In this document: positions 53,244-61,816 of the stretch, one piece after another | Layout of the letters: each line of letters starts with the position of its first letter | How positions within the stretch are numbered: position 1 is the stretch's first letter | Assembly (NCBI RefSeq): GCF_003030345.1 | Contig: NZ_CP028158.1 | Coordinates: forward strand, 5,580,001 to 5,644,000 | Reading direction: 5' to 3' | Source: Plantactinospora sp. BC1 | Lineage (GTDB): Bacteria; Actinomycetota; Actinomycetes; Mycobacteriales; Micromonosporaceae | DNA: 64,000 nt | Made by a program: the position numbers and the translations under genes | Notes under the pieces: model-generated | Database searches by the model: none | What the model was told of the DNA's origin: nothing | The model's input: the letters and a program-made list of their open reading frames with translations, nothing else

Positions 53244-56200
53244 TCAGTGCCGGTACGCCTGGAACTCCCAGAGCGAGAAGCCGTAGCCGGTGCCCCGGGT
53301 GAGGCCCCGCATCCGCAGGTAGCGGGTCGAGGTCGCGGGGAAGGCGACGTTGTCGGTGCCGCCGTCGCCGGCCGTGGTCGACCAGACCGGGCGCCAGGTG
53401 CTGCCGTCGGTGGAGACCTCGATCCGGTACGACCTCGCGTACGCCGCCTCCCAGTGCAGCACCACCCGGCCGACGGTGCGGGCCGAGCCGAGGTCGACGG
53501 TGATCGACTGGTTGTCCGACCAGGAGCTGGCCCAGCGGGTACCCGGATCGCCGTCCACCGCCCGGGCGGCGCCGTGTCCGAGCTGGTTGCTGGAGGCGGA
53601 GACCGGCCGCCCGGCGGCGAGGTTGCTCAGGTCGTCGCCGCGCCCGGCCGGGAACGACACCACCTGCTGGTACGTCGGCCGGTTCTGCCAGGCGATGATG
53701 TCGTGCCTGATCCCGCCCAGCGGGGACTGCACGATGGCGTCGGCGCACCACTGGTCCCCGGCGGCGCAGTGCTCGTCGCCGGGATAGACCTCGGCGGCCG
53801 GCTGGGCGGCGGCGGTGCGCAGGGTGTCCAGCAGGACCTGCCGGCAGGCGGCCAGGCTCCCGTCGCCGCAGTACGTCCGGCCGAGCCCGCCCGGGACCGG
53901 TTCGCCGAGTACCGTCCGCAGGTCGGCGTCGACGTAACCCCACCAGCCGTACTGGAACGACGAGCCCTTGTGCCCCTGGGCGTCGGCGGCCGAACCGGGC
54001 AGGTCCGAGGTGTCCCCCTGCTGGTGCCCGGAGGGTGACTCGTTGATCTGCATCGCGTTGACCAGCGCCTGGTAGAGGTCGCCGCCGAGCGGCCCGGCGA
54101 ACTGGCCCCGGACCAGCAGCGGCCACCAGGCGTCGAAGACCCGGATCGCCTCGGCGTGCTGGTACGTCTCCGAGCCGGCCGAGGTCTCCACCCGGAGCGC
54201 GCCGGCCTGTCGCCACGCCTTGAGCCGGCCGATCGTCGCGGCCAGCCCGGCGTCGGTGACCGGTTGGCTCTCCAGCACCCGGACCAGCTCGTCGAGCACT
54301 TCGATCCCGCGCAGGTCGGTCAGGCCGGCCCGCTGCACCAGCGCGGTCAGCGAGGCCCGGTCGAACTTCTGGCCGGCCTCGATCGCCGCCCGGATCGGCC
54401 TGTCCAGCAGGTCGCCCCGGTGCACCGGGCCGAAGCTGAAGTTGCCGTCCGAGGCGCCGTAGTCGGCGGCCTGCTTGTTGTTCCAGCTGATGTAGTAGTC
54501 CTGGTCGACCGAGTTCGGGTGCGCCGACGCCGGATGGTAGGTCGCGGTGTTCGTCGCCGGGTCGAAGCCCTGCCACTCGTACCCCGGCTCGGCCCGCATC
54601 GGCAGGTTCGGGTTGCTGCCGGCGGCCCGGACCGGGTTCAGCCCCGAGTTGGCGTACGCGGCCTGGCGGGAGTTGACGTAGAACCAGTTGAAGGCGTACC
54701 CGATCTCGGCGGCGGCGCTCATGAACTGCGCGGCGGAGCCCATCGCGGCGGGGTCGTTGAACATCTGGAAGCCGATCGCCGAGTCGGCCTCGTGCCGGTA
54801 CGTCGAGCGGAGCTGGGTGAACGCGTGCGGCGCCCCGCCGACGGTGCCCCGCCAGGCCACCAGCCCCAGCCTGGTCCGCCGGGCGACCATCGTGTACGAG
54901 CCGGCCGCCGTGCCGTCCGCCACGGTCGGCTGCCAGGAGTTGACGTGCGAGATCTCCTCCATCGCCAGGCACTGGCCGCGATACCGGTAGAAGTTGCTGG
55001 CCAGCGTCGGCGCGCTGCCGTCGGTGGTGCAGAGTGGCACCGCGTAGGTGTCGGTGATGTCCTGGGTGGCCGAGGTGGCGCTCCAGGCGTAGTCCTGGCC
55101 CCGGCCGAGCAGCACGTAGAGGTTGACTCCGGCGAACGCGGCGCCCCGGGCGCTGATCCCCGGCCCCTGCAACTCCTGCATCATCAGCAGTTGCGGGGCG
55201 AAGTAGCCGGTCTGCGGCCCGAAGACGGCGATCGGGTGGCCGGTGGCGGAGTGCGCGGCGGAGACCACGGCGGCGTTCGACATCCCCCGGGGGGTGACGG
55301 TCAGCCCCGACAGCGCGGCGGCCAGTTCGGACGGTCCGCCGCCGGCCTGCCGGGCCGAGCCGGTGGGGTTGGCGGTGACCGCCTCGGGTCGGGCCGATCC
55401 CGGGTCGGGCAGTACCACGCTGGGCGCGTCCGGGTCGGCGGCGCCGTACGGGAAGCTCTGCCCGTCGTGCAGGGTCAGTACCGTCTCCGGGTTGTTCTGC
55501 ATCCGGAACGCGCTCCACACCCGGTCACCCTCGACCGGTCCGTACTTCGCCCGGGCGGCGATCCGGACCAGCGCGGACTGCATCTCGTGCCCGCCGCCGC
55601 CGCCGAAGAGCCCGCCGACCACCCCGGAGATCGCGATCAGGTCGGTCATCTGGAACGGCTCCGGCCCGCCCGCGTTGGTGATCGCGTCCAGGTGGCCGGT
55701 GAGGACGTACTCGCCGGGGCAGTTGCGGTTCGCCATGCAGTGCCGGATGTAGGCGTTGATCCCGGCGATGTACTCCTGCACGTCGGTGTAGAGCTGCTCG
55801 CCCCGGGGACCGCGCTGGCGCAGCGCGGCGACCTGGGCCGCGAGATCCGCCTCGGTGTACGGCGAGTTCCGCCAGACGCTCTGTTCGAGGGCCCGGTTGC
55901 CGGGTGCGCCGCCGGCGAACGGGGTGAGGGTGCCCCGGCCGACGTGCCGGAGCAGGTCCATGGTGAAGAGGCGGTCCTCCGCGCCGACGTAGCCGGCGCC
56001 GAACATGGTGCCGCCCCGGGTGGTGCCGGTGACGTGCGGGACGCCGGTCGCCCGGTCCCGCAGCACGGTGACGTCGGCCCGGGGCGAGTAGCTGCGTTCG
56101 ACCTGTCCGGGCGGTACCCCGAAGGAGGCGTCGTTGAAGAACGCCCCGAGCTGGTCCTCGCGCAGCCCGGCGTACCCGTAGACCAGGCTGGCGTACCGGT

Positions 56201-56489
56201 CGAGCTGATCGCCGGCGTGCCGGGGGAGTACCCCGAGGGTCTGGTTGGCCAGCACCTCGACCAGGGTGGCGTTGCCGTTCTGGCCCGGCGGCAGGATGTC
56301 GGCGCACTGGCCCAGGCAGTGGTCGCCGGCCGCGAAGGCGGTGGTGGCCGGCGCGGCCGGCGGTGCGGTCTCCGGGCCGGTGGGTCCGGAGGGTGCCGCG
56401 GCCGGTGCCGGGGCGGCGGTCAACGCGAGCACGGCGGCGCTGAGCACCGCGATCCCGGCGGCGGCGCGGCGGCGGGGACGGTGGGCCAT
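53244..56489 (-). CDS. Secreted penicillin-acylase-family protein with C-terminal discoidin domain
   Basis: This is a 1081-residue precursor. A signal peptide (AGIAVLSAAVLALTAAPAPA) is followed by an Ntn-hydrolase of the penicillin/acylhomoserine-lactone acylase family. The predicted autoprocessing nucleophile is Ser ~404 in TPRGMSNAAVVSAAHSATG. Residues ~945-1081 form an F5/8 type C (discoidin) module (PVSASSNQLGHGAARAVDGD to LWEFQAYRH) that binds carbohydrate or surfaces. Such enzymes cleave amide bonds of acylated compounds; the true substrate is not predictable here. It converges with the upstream hydrolase, separated by one base. Confidence 0.92.
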   Translation of the reverse strand: MAHRPRRRAAAGIAVLSAAVLALTAAPAPAAAPSGPTGPETAPPAAPATTAFAAGDHCLGQCADILPPGQNGNATLVEVLANQTLGVLPRHAGDQLDRYASLVYGYAGLREDQLGAFFNDASFGVPPGQVERSYSPRADVTVLRDRATGVPHVTGTTRGGTMFGAGYVGAEDRLFTMDLLRHVGRGTLTPFAGGAPGNRALEQSVWRNSPYTEADLAAQVAALRQRGPRGEQLYTDVQEYIAGINAYIRHCMANRNCPGEYVLTGHLDAITNAGGPEPFQMTDLIAISGVVGGLFGGGGGHEMQSALVRIAARAKYGPVEGDRVWSAFRMQNNPETVLTLHDGQSFPYGAADPDAPSVVLPDPGSARPEAVTANPTGSARQAGGGPSELAAALSGLTVTPRGMSNAAVVSAAHSATGHPIAVFGPQTGYFAPQLLMMQELQGPGISARGAAFAGVNLYVLLGRGQDYAWSATSATQDITDTYAVPLCTTDGSAPTLASNFYRYRGQCLAMEEISHVNSWQPTVADGTAAGSYTMVARRTRLGLVAWRGTVGGAPHAFTQLRSTYRHEADSAIGFQMFNDPAAMGSAAQFMSAAAEIGYAFNWFYVNSRQAAYANSGLNPVRAAGSNPNLPMRAEPGYEWQGFDPATNTATYHPASAHPNSVDQDYYISWNNKQAADYGASDGNFSFGPVHRGDLLDRPIRAAIEAGQKFDRASLTALVQRAGLTDLRGIEVLDELVRVLESQPVTDAGLAATIGRLKAWRQAGALRVETSAGSETYQHAEAIRVFDAWWPLLVRGQFAGPLGGDLYQALVNAMQINESPSGHQQGDTSDLPGSAADAQGHKGSSFQYGWWGYVDADLRTVLGEPVPGGLGRTYCGDGSLAACRQVLLDTLRTAAAQPAAEVYPGDEHCAAGDQWCADAIVQSPLGGIRHDIIAWQNRPTYQQVVSFPAGRGDDLSNLAAGRPVSASSNQLGHGAARAVDGDPGTRWASSWSDNQSITVDLGSARTVGRVVLHWEAAYARSYRIEVSTDGSTWRPVWSTTAGDGGTDNVAFPATSTRYLRMRGLTRGTGYGFSLWEFQAYRH

Positions 56490-56749
56490 CGGGGATCCTT
56501 CCGACGGTACGAGCGAATGTGAGCAACATTCGGCTACCGGATGGTAACGAGTTCGCGGGCCCGATAGATAGTCCTGGATCGGCCCGCCCGAGCCGACGGA
56601 TAATCCGTCGCGGGTGGCTGGCCGGCCGGCCAGAATCGTCGCGTGATCGCGCCTACCTCGTGCACCTCCGCTCTCGCCGCCGCGCCCGAACCGGCCACCC
56701 GACGACAGCGGAAGTGCCACCGGTCGGCGTCGAGCGCCCCGGCACCGTG

Positions 56750-57376
56750 ATGGCCGACGCGCTCCTCGCCGGCCTGCTCGCCGGATACGGCGTCGCCATC
56801 CCGGTCGGCGCGATCGCCATCCTCGTGATCGGACTGACCGCGCGTACCTCGATCCGGGTCGGCGCCGCCGCCGCGCTCGGGGTCGCCACCGCCGACGGGC
56901 TCTACGCCGTCGTCGCCGTGCTCGGCGGCGCCGCGCTGGCCGGCCTGATCGAGCCGATCGCCGAACCGCTGCGCTGGGTCGCGGTCGGGGTACTCCTGCT
57001 GCTGGCCGGTACCGGAGCCTGGGGCGCCCTGCGGCACCGGGCCGACCCGGGCCGGGCCGCCAGAACCGACCGCAGCCTCGGTACCCCGCTGCGGGCGTAC
57101 GGCGGGCTGCTGGCGCTGACCCTGCTGAACCCGATGACGATCCTCTACTTCACCGCCCTGGTGCTCGGCCGGCGGGCCGGTACCGACTGGTCGGCCGGGG
57201 CGGAGGCGATCTTCGTGCTCGCCGCGTTCGCCGCCTCGGCGAGCTGGCAGCTGCTGGTCGCCTCCGGCGGGTCGCTGGTCGGCCGGGCGCTCTCCGGCCC
57301 CCGGGGGCGGCTCGGCACCGCCCTGGTCTCCAGCGCACTGATCGCCGCGCTCGCCATCCAAGTGCTGCTGCGCTGA
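56750..57376 (+). CDS. LysE/RhtB-family exporter
   Basis: This 208-residue membrane protein has about six helices. The LysE-type opening is DALLAGLLAGYGVAIPVGAI followed by RTSIRVGAAAALGVATADGL, and a later LTLLNPMTILYFTALVLG block is typical. The family exports amino acids or similar compounds. ATG 56750 and GTG 56747 are adjacent; sequence upstream is antisense to nothing recognisable and lacks membrane character. Confidence 0.87.
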   Translation: MADALLAGLLAGYGVAIPVGAIAILVIGLTARTSIRVGAAAALGVATADGLYAVVAVLGGAALAGLIEPIAEPLRWVAVGVLLLLAGTGAWGALRHRADPGRAARTDRSLGTPLRAYGGLLALTLLNPMTILYFTALVLGRRAGTDWSAGAEAIFVLAAFAASASWQLLVASGGSLVGRALSGPRGRLGTALVSSALIAALAIQVLLR

Positions 57377-57460
57377 CCCGGACGCGGTGGCGGGCGCCGA
57401 CCCGCCGAGCGGGTACCGGACCCGGCGGCCGGGTGGTGGTGGCCGACGTCGTACCGTTCG

Positions 57461-58111
57461 GTGGTGAACAGCCGACCCGCTGCCGGCGGCGGCCGGTGGG
57501 TGGACGTGGCCCCGGCCCGGCTCGCCCGCTGGCTCGACGGCTTCGCCGAGCGGCACGGCGGGCCCCCCGAGGTCGCCGCCGGGCCGGACGGGCCCCGGTT
57601 GACCGCCCCGGACGGCACCCTCGCGGTGCTGCACCCGCCGCCGGGCGTGCCCGGCACGGACGACCTGCCCGCCTTCCTGGCCGCCGTCGCCGCGCCCCGG
57701 CGGCTGGGGCTGCTGCTGGCCCGCAAGGGAGCGGTGGCGGTCGGCGTCGCCGACGGCGACCGCCTCGTCGTCTCCAAGGTGGACAGCCGGTACGTGCAGG
57801 GCCGCACCGCCGCCGGTGGCTGGTCACAGCAGCGGTTCGCCCGGCGCCGCGACAACCAGGCGAAGGCCGCCGCCGCCGACGGGGCGGACCTGGCGGTCCG
57901 GCTGCTGCTGCCCGAGGCCGGCCGGCTCGTCGCGGTGGTGACCGGCGGTGACCGGCGGGCGGTGGAGACCATCCTGGCGGACCGGCGGCTCGCCCCGGTG
58001 GCGGCGCTGCGGGCCGAGCGCCTGCTCGACGTGCCCGAGCCCCGGCACACCGTACTCGTCGACGCGATCTCCGCCGCCCGAGCGGTACGCGTGCTGCTCC
58101 GCGACCCGTAG
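57461..58111 (+). CDS. Actinobacterial VLRF1-type peptidyl-tRNA hydrolase (acVLRF1)
   Basis: This ~216-residue protein has the VLRF1 domain shared with eukaryotic Vms1/ANKZF1: SRYVQGRTAAGGWSQQRFAR followed by RRDNQAKAAA, where the glutamine-rich loop acts in peptidyl-tRNA hydrolysis like a release factor. In eukaryotes the domain releases nascent chains from stalled large subunits, so a ribosome-rescue role is inferred. The start is GTG 57461 or 57464; a TACCGT box lies 6 nt before the latter. The final codons (VLLRDP, stop) are repeated downstream. Confidence 0.85.
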   Translation: MVNSRPAAGGGRWVDVAPARLARWLDGFAERHGGPPEVAAGPDGPRLTAPDGTLAVLHPPPGVPGTDDLPAFLAAVAAPRRLGLLLARKGAVAVGVADGDRLVVSKVDSRYVQGRTAAGGWSQQRFARRRDNQAKAAAADGADLAVRLLLPEAGRLVAVVTGGDRRAVETILADRRLAPVAALRAERLLDVPEPRHTVLVDAISAARAVRVLLRDP

Positions 58112-58189
58112 CCGGGCGGGCAGGTCGGCGTGCTGCTTCGCGACCCGTAACCGGGCGGGCCGGGCAGCGTGCCGCTCCGCGACCCGGCG
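58090..58189. repeat. 39-bp tandem repeat of the acVLRF1 3' end
   Basis: Units begin at 58090, 58129 and 58168 (period 39). The first contains the real C-terminus and stop (GTGCTGCTCCGCGACCCG then TAG), the second repeats it in frame with TAA, and the third is partial and without a stop. The array ends at the convergent metallopeptidase gene. Confidence 0.85.
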
Positions 58190-58203
58190 CCGGGGCTAGT
58201 CGG

Positions 58204-59118
58204 TCAGCGGGTGGTGCCGAAGGTGTCGCAGGAGGTCGGGTCGCCGCTGGAGTAGCCGGTGCCGAACCACTTCTGCCGGTCGGCCGAGCTGCCGTGGGTG
58301 AACTGCGACTCGTCGATCCGGCCGCCGGACTTCCGCTGGATCGCGTCGTCGCCGATCGCCGCCGCCGTGTCCAGCCCCTCCTGGATGTCCCGCTCGGTGA
58401 GACTGGTGAAGATCTTCACCCCTCGCTCGTCGGCGGTGCCGGTGGCGTTGCGGGCCCACGCCCCGGCGTAGCAGTCCGCCTGGAGTTCCAGCAGCACCGA
58501 GAGGCGGTTCGCCTCGCCGGGGTCGGCCTGCCGCTGGTCGCGTACCCGTTGCTCGGTGCCGAGCAGGTCCTGCACGTGGTGGCCGTACTCGTGCGCCAGC
58601 ACGTACGGCTGGGCGAACTCGCCGGGGGCGCCGAGCTGCTCGGCGAGTACCCGGTAGAAGCTCAGGTCGATGTAGACCAGGTCGTCGAGCGGGCAGTAGA
58701 ACGGCCCGACCCCGGAGTCGGCCCGGCCGCAGCCACTGCTCACCGCCTGCTCGAAGAAGACCGTGTCGGACGGCTGGTACGGCCGGTCGAAGTGCTCCGG
58801 CATCGCCCGCTGCCAGTACGCCTGGATGGAGTTGACGAAGAGGGTGTTGCGGCAGTCGAGCTGGCGCAGCGCGTCGGCGGCGTCGCAGCGCTGCTCCAGT
58901 GCGGTGTTGTCGCCCTGTTCCTCGCCGCCGGAGCCGGTGAGCTGGCTGACGCCGAAGCCGCCGCCGACCAGGGTGACCAGCACGGCGATGATCAGGCCGA
59001 CCAGGCCGCCCCGGCCGCCGCCGATCGGGATGGGTATCCCGGCGAGCCCGCCGCCGCCGGACCCGCGTCGGTCGTCCACCTGACTGGTATCGATCCGTGC
59101 GTTCTCGTTGAGTTCCAT
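58204..59118 (-). CDS. Neutral zinc metallopeptidase (YpfJ family)
   Basis: This 304-residue protein has one N-terminal membrane helix (GLVGLIIAVLVTLVGGGFG) after a cytoplasmic disordered start, then an extracytoplasmic peptidase domain with the zinc site HEYGHHVQDLLG (residues ~176-187) and downstream LELQADCYAGAWA providing the third ligand. Four cysteines (RCDAAD, DCRNTL, GCGRAD, FYCPLD) may pair. The family is common in bacteria but poorly characterised. ATG 59118 is preferred over the adjacent GTG. Confidence 0.9.
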   Translation of the reverse strand: MELNENARIDTSQVDDRRGSGGGGLAGIPIPIGGGRGGLVGLIIAVLVTLVGGGFGVSQLTGSGGEEQGDNTALEQRCDAADALRQLDCRNTLFVNSIQAYWQRAMPEHFDRPYQPSDTVFFEQAVSSGCGRADSGVGPFYCPLDDLVYIDLSFYRVLAEQLGAPGEFAQPYVLAHEYGHHVQDLLGTEQRVRDQRQADPGEANRLSVLLELQADCYAGAWARNATGTADERGVKIFTSLTERDIQEGLDTAAAIGDDAIQRKSGGRIDESQFTHGSSADRQKWFGTGYSSGDPTSCDTFGTTR

Positions 59119-59264
59119 CACGTACCCCGATCGCCCTGATCGCCGATGCCTCGCCCGATGTCACCTGCCGGGCCGGCTGTCGCCTGCGCCGCCCGGTGTC
59201 GCGAATTGTCGATACCCGATGATCTTGATCGGTAATCCGGCACCGGTCCGGGCCGGTCGCCCGG

Positions 59265-59360
59265 TACAATCGCAACCGTGCTGCTCTGCGAAGGCTGAAC
59301 GCCCCGAGCCGACGGATCCGTGATCCGCCGGCTCGTCCGTGTGCCCTGAGTCAGCCTTCG
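59265..59360 (+). promoter_or_regulatory. Attenuator-like leader of the ABC-F gene
   Basis: TACAAT (59265-59270) is exactly 7 nt before a GTG that starts a six-codon ORF. Downstream is a hairpin GAGCCG-A-CGGATC/GATCCG-C-CGGCTC (59306-59334). The last codons of the mini-ORF (CGAAGGCTGA, 59289-59298) are perfectly complementary to TCAGCCTTCG (59351-59360), closing an outer stem around the hairpin. A ribosome on the mini-ORF would prevent that outer stem. 59119-59264 shows nothing else. Confidence 0.6.
59278..59298 (+). CDS. Six-codon leader peptide VLLCEG before the ABC-F gene
   Basis: GTG-CTG-CTC-TGC-GAA-GGC-TGA begins where transcription is predicted to start, so it would be translated leaderless. 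Its stop codon lies within the arm of a long-range stem (59289-59298 with 59351-59360). Short leader ORFs control many ABC-F ribosome-protection genes by ribosome stalling. The peptide itself matches nothing I know. Confidence 0.5.
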   Translation: MLLCEG

Positions 59361-59383
59361 ACCCCGAGAGCGAGTTCTCCGAC

Positions 59384-60991
59384 ATGATCACTGCGAGCGG
59401 CCTGGAACTCCGTGCCGGCGCCCGGATCCTGCTGTCCGACACCACGTTGCGGGTCCAGCCCGGTGACCGGATCGGCCTGGTGGGGCGCAACGGTGCCGGC
59501 AAGACGACCACCCTCAAGGTGCTGGCCGGCGAGGGGCAGCCCTACGCCGGGCAGATCGACCGGCGCAGCCAGGTCGGCTACCTGCCGCAGGACCCGCGCA
59601 CCGGTGACCTGGGGGTCACCGCCCGGGACCGGGTGCTCTCGGCCCGGGGCCTGGACGTGCTGATGGCGCGGATGAAGGAGATCGAGGAGCAGCTCGCCGA
59701 CGGCTCCGGCGACGACCGCCTGGTCCGCCGGTACGGCGCGCTGGAGGACCAGTTCGCCTCCCTCGGCGGGTACGCCGCCGAGGCGGAGGCGGCGCGGATC
59801 TGCGCCAACCTCGGCCTGCCGGACCGGGTCCTGGCGCAGACCATCGGCACCCTCTCCGGCGGTCAGCGCCGCCGGGTCGAGCTGGCCCGGATCCTGTTCC
59901 GGGACGCGGCCGAGAACGGCGGCGGCATCCTGCTCCTCGACGAGCCGACCAACCACCTGGACGCCGACTCGATCACCTGGCTGCGCGGTTTCCTCTCCGG
60001 GCACAAGGGCGGGCTGATCGTGATCAGTCACGACGCCTCGCTGCTGGAGGCCGTGGTCAACAAGGTCTGGTTCCTGGACGCGACCCGCTCGGTGGTGGAC
60101 GTCTACAACGTCGGCTGGCAGAAATACCTGGAGCAGCGGGAGACCGACGAGCGGCGCCGCCGCCGGGAGCGGGCCAACGCCGAGAAGAAGGCCGGCGCCC
60201 TGATGGCCCAGGCCGACAAGATGCGGGCCAAGGCGACGAAGACGGTGGCCGCGCAGAACATGGCCCGCCGGGCCGAGAAGCTGCTCTCCGGGCTGGAGGA
60301 GGCCCGGGTCGCCGACCGGGTGGCCAAGGTCAGGTTCCCCAGCCCGGCGCCGTGCGGCAAGACGCCGCTGACCGCCGCCGGCCTGTCGAAGTCGTACGGT
60401 TCGTTGGAGATCTTCACCGACGTCAACGTCGCCGTCGACCGGGGTTCCCGGGTGGCGATCCTCGGGCTCAACGGTGCCGGCAAGACCACGCTGCTGCGGA
60501 TCCTCGGCGGGCTGCTGGAGCCGGACACCGGCGAGGTCCGGCCGGGCCACGGGCTGCGGCTGGGCTACTACGCGCAGGAGCACGAGACGCTCGACGTGGA
60601 CCGCAGCGTGCTGGACCACATGCGCAGCGCCGCCAGCGAACAGACCGACACCGACCTGCGCAAGATCCTGGGCGCGTTCCTCTTCTCCGGTGACGACGTG
60701 GACAAGCCGGCGGGGGTGCTCTCCGGCGGTGAGAAGACCCGGCTGGCGCTGGCCACCCTGGTCTGCTCGGGCGCGAACGTGCTGCTGCTGGACGAGCCGA
60801 CGAACAACCTGGACCCGGTGAGCCGGGAGCAGGTGCTCGACGCCATCGCCCGCTACCCCGGGGCGATCGTGCTGGTCACCCACGATCCGGGCGCGGTGCT
60901 GGCGCTCAAGCCCGACCGGGCGATCCTGCTCCCGGACGGCGACGAGGACGCCTGGAGCGACGACCTGCTCGAGCTGGTCGAGCTGGCCTAG
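59384..60991 (+). CDS. ABC-F family ATPase (Rv1473-like)
   Basis: This 535-residue protein has two ABC domains and no membrane segment. Walker A is GRNGAGKTTTLK (residue ~43) and GLNGAGKTTLLR (~363); signatures are LSGGQRRRVELARILF and LSGGEKTRLALA. The linker (RETDERRRRRERANAEKKAG) is the basic ABC-F tower region. It closely resembles mycobacterial Rv1473. ABC-F proteins bind the ribosomal E site and protect against antibiotics or regulate translation. The upstream leader supports inducible control. ATG 59384 has a weak ribosome site. Confidence 0.92.
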   Translation: MITASGLELRAGARILLSDTTLRVQPGDRIGLVGRNGAGKTTTLKVLAGEGQPYAGQIDRRSQVGYLPQDPRTGDLGVTARDRVLSARGLDVLMARMKEIEEQLADGSGDDRLVRRYGALEDQFASLGGYAAEAEAARICANLGLPDRVLAQTIGTLSGGQRRRVELARILFRDAAENGGGILLLDEPTNHLDADSITWLRGFLSGHKGGLIVISHDASLLEAVVNKVWFLDATRSVVDVYNVGWQKYLEQRETDERRRRRERANAEKKAGALMAQADKMRAKATKTVAAQNMARRAEKLLSGLEEARVADRVAKVRFPSPAPCGKTPLTAAGLSKSYGSLEIFTDVNVAVDRGSRVAILGLNGAGKTTLLRILGGLLEPDTGEVRPGHGLRLGYYAQEHETLDVDRSVLDHMRSAASEQTDTDLRKILGAFLFSGDDVDKPAGVLSGGEKTRLALATLVCSGANVLLLDEPTNNLDPVSREQVLDAIARYPGAIVLVTHDPGAVLALKPDRAILLPDGDEDAWSDDLLELVELA

Positions 60992-61197
60992 CGGCGGGTC
61001 CGTCGCCGGTCGCGGCGGATTCCGGGGTACTGACCGACGACGATCCGGGATCGGCGCCGTCCCGCCCGGGTCGAGGTGCCGAAGAGGACGGTCGGTACGA
61101 CAATGTCTCGTGCTTGCCGGTGGCGGGCACAGACGGCACTGCGCGGACCGGAACACCATTCTGCGGAATCCGCCGCTACGGAATCCGAGCCGGGAAC

Positions 61198-61289
61198 GAA
61201 ACCCTCCGCGACGTGAGCCGAAACTTGACGTCCGTGGAACGAAACTCGCCGGATGATGAACCGAAACTCCCGTGGCGTGGAAGGAAACT
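61198..61289 (+). repeat. Five GAAAC elements phased every 21-22 bp
   Basis: GAAAC occurs at 61198, 61220, 61241, 61263 and 61284, spacing 22, 21, 22, 21. The flanks are similar (GGAACGAAAC, AGCCGAAACT, GGAACGAAACTC, AACCGAAACTC, GGAAGGAAACTC). The alternating spacing is not a multiple of three, so it is not a coding repeat, but it equals two helical turns. The remainder of 60992-61542 contains no gene I can support. Confidence 0.7.
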
Positions 61290-61542
61290 CGACCGGGCGG
61301 CGGTAAAACAGCGTCGGCCCGGGTCGCGACCGGACGGTTGCGGCTCGAAATCCCTGCTGACGTGCGGTGCAACCTCGGATGGTGGATGCGGACCGGGCCG
61401 GTGGCGCAATCACTCAATCGGGAAACTGACAGTGCTGTGCGTGTCGGTTGGCGAAGAGTTGATATCTAGCGCATGATCGTTCGAGGCGGTCTAATAGGTG
61501 GGACCGTATCGAACCGCACAGTCTGGGACGTGAGGAATCAAC

Positions 61543-61770
61543 ATGGCAGCCACTGGCACAGCCACCAGCACTGAGAAGGGTCGCCGGATCGTCGGAGCCG
61601 AGCGCCAGACGCTCGCCAAGGACCTGGTCAAGCGGTATACCTCCGGCGAAAGCATCCGCGCCCTGGCGGCCTCGACCGGCCGTTCCTACGGGTTCATCCA
61701 CCGGGTGCTCACCGAGTCTGGTGTACAGCTTCGTCAGCGTGGCGGCGCGCGTCGTCGGAAGAAGGCGTGA
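61543..61770 (+). CDS. Small helix-turn-helix protein
   Basis: This 75-residue basic protein has a helix-turn-helix of the resolvase/Hin type: AKDLVKRYTSGESIRALAAS followed by TGRSYGFIHRVL. It has no other domain and ends RRGG-like, with KKA. It is a conserved actinobacterial small DNA-binding protein whose target is unknown to me. ATG 61543 follows GTGAGGAATCAAC. The phased GAAAC array upstream could be its own binding region. Confidence 0.82.
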   Translation: MAATGTATSTEKGRRIVGAERQTLAKDLVKRYTSGESIRALAASTGRSYGFIHRVLTESGVQLRQRGGARRRKKA

Positions 61771-61816
61771 TCCGTTCAGCAGCCTGGTCCGGACCCGTAC
61801 GCCTGCGGCCTTCTGC

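Noticed and set aside
61176-61409. Minus-strand ORF over the GAAAC array with repeated SF/EFR residues
   Set aside because: The 22/21-bp alternation breaks codon phase, so a coding repeat is unlikely. The peptide is a by-product of the DNA motif.
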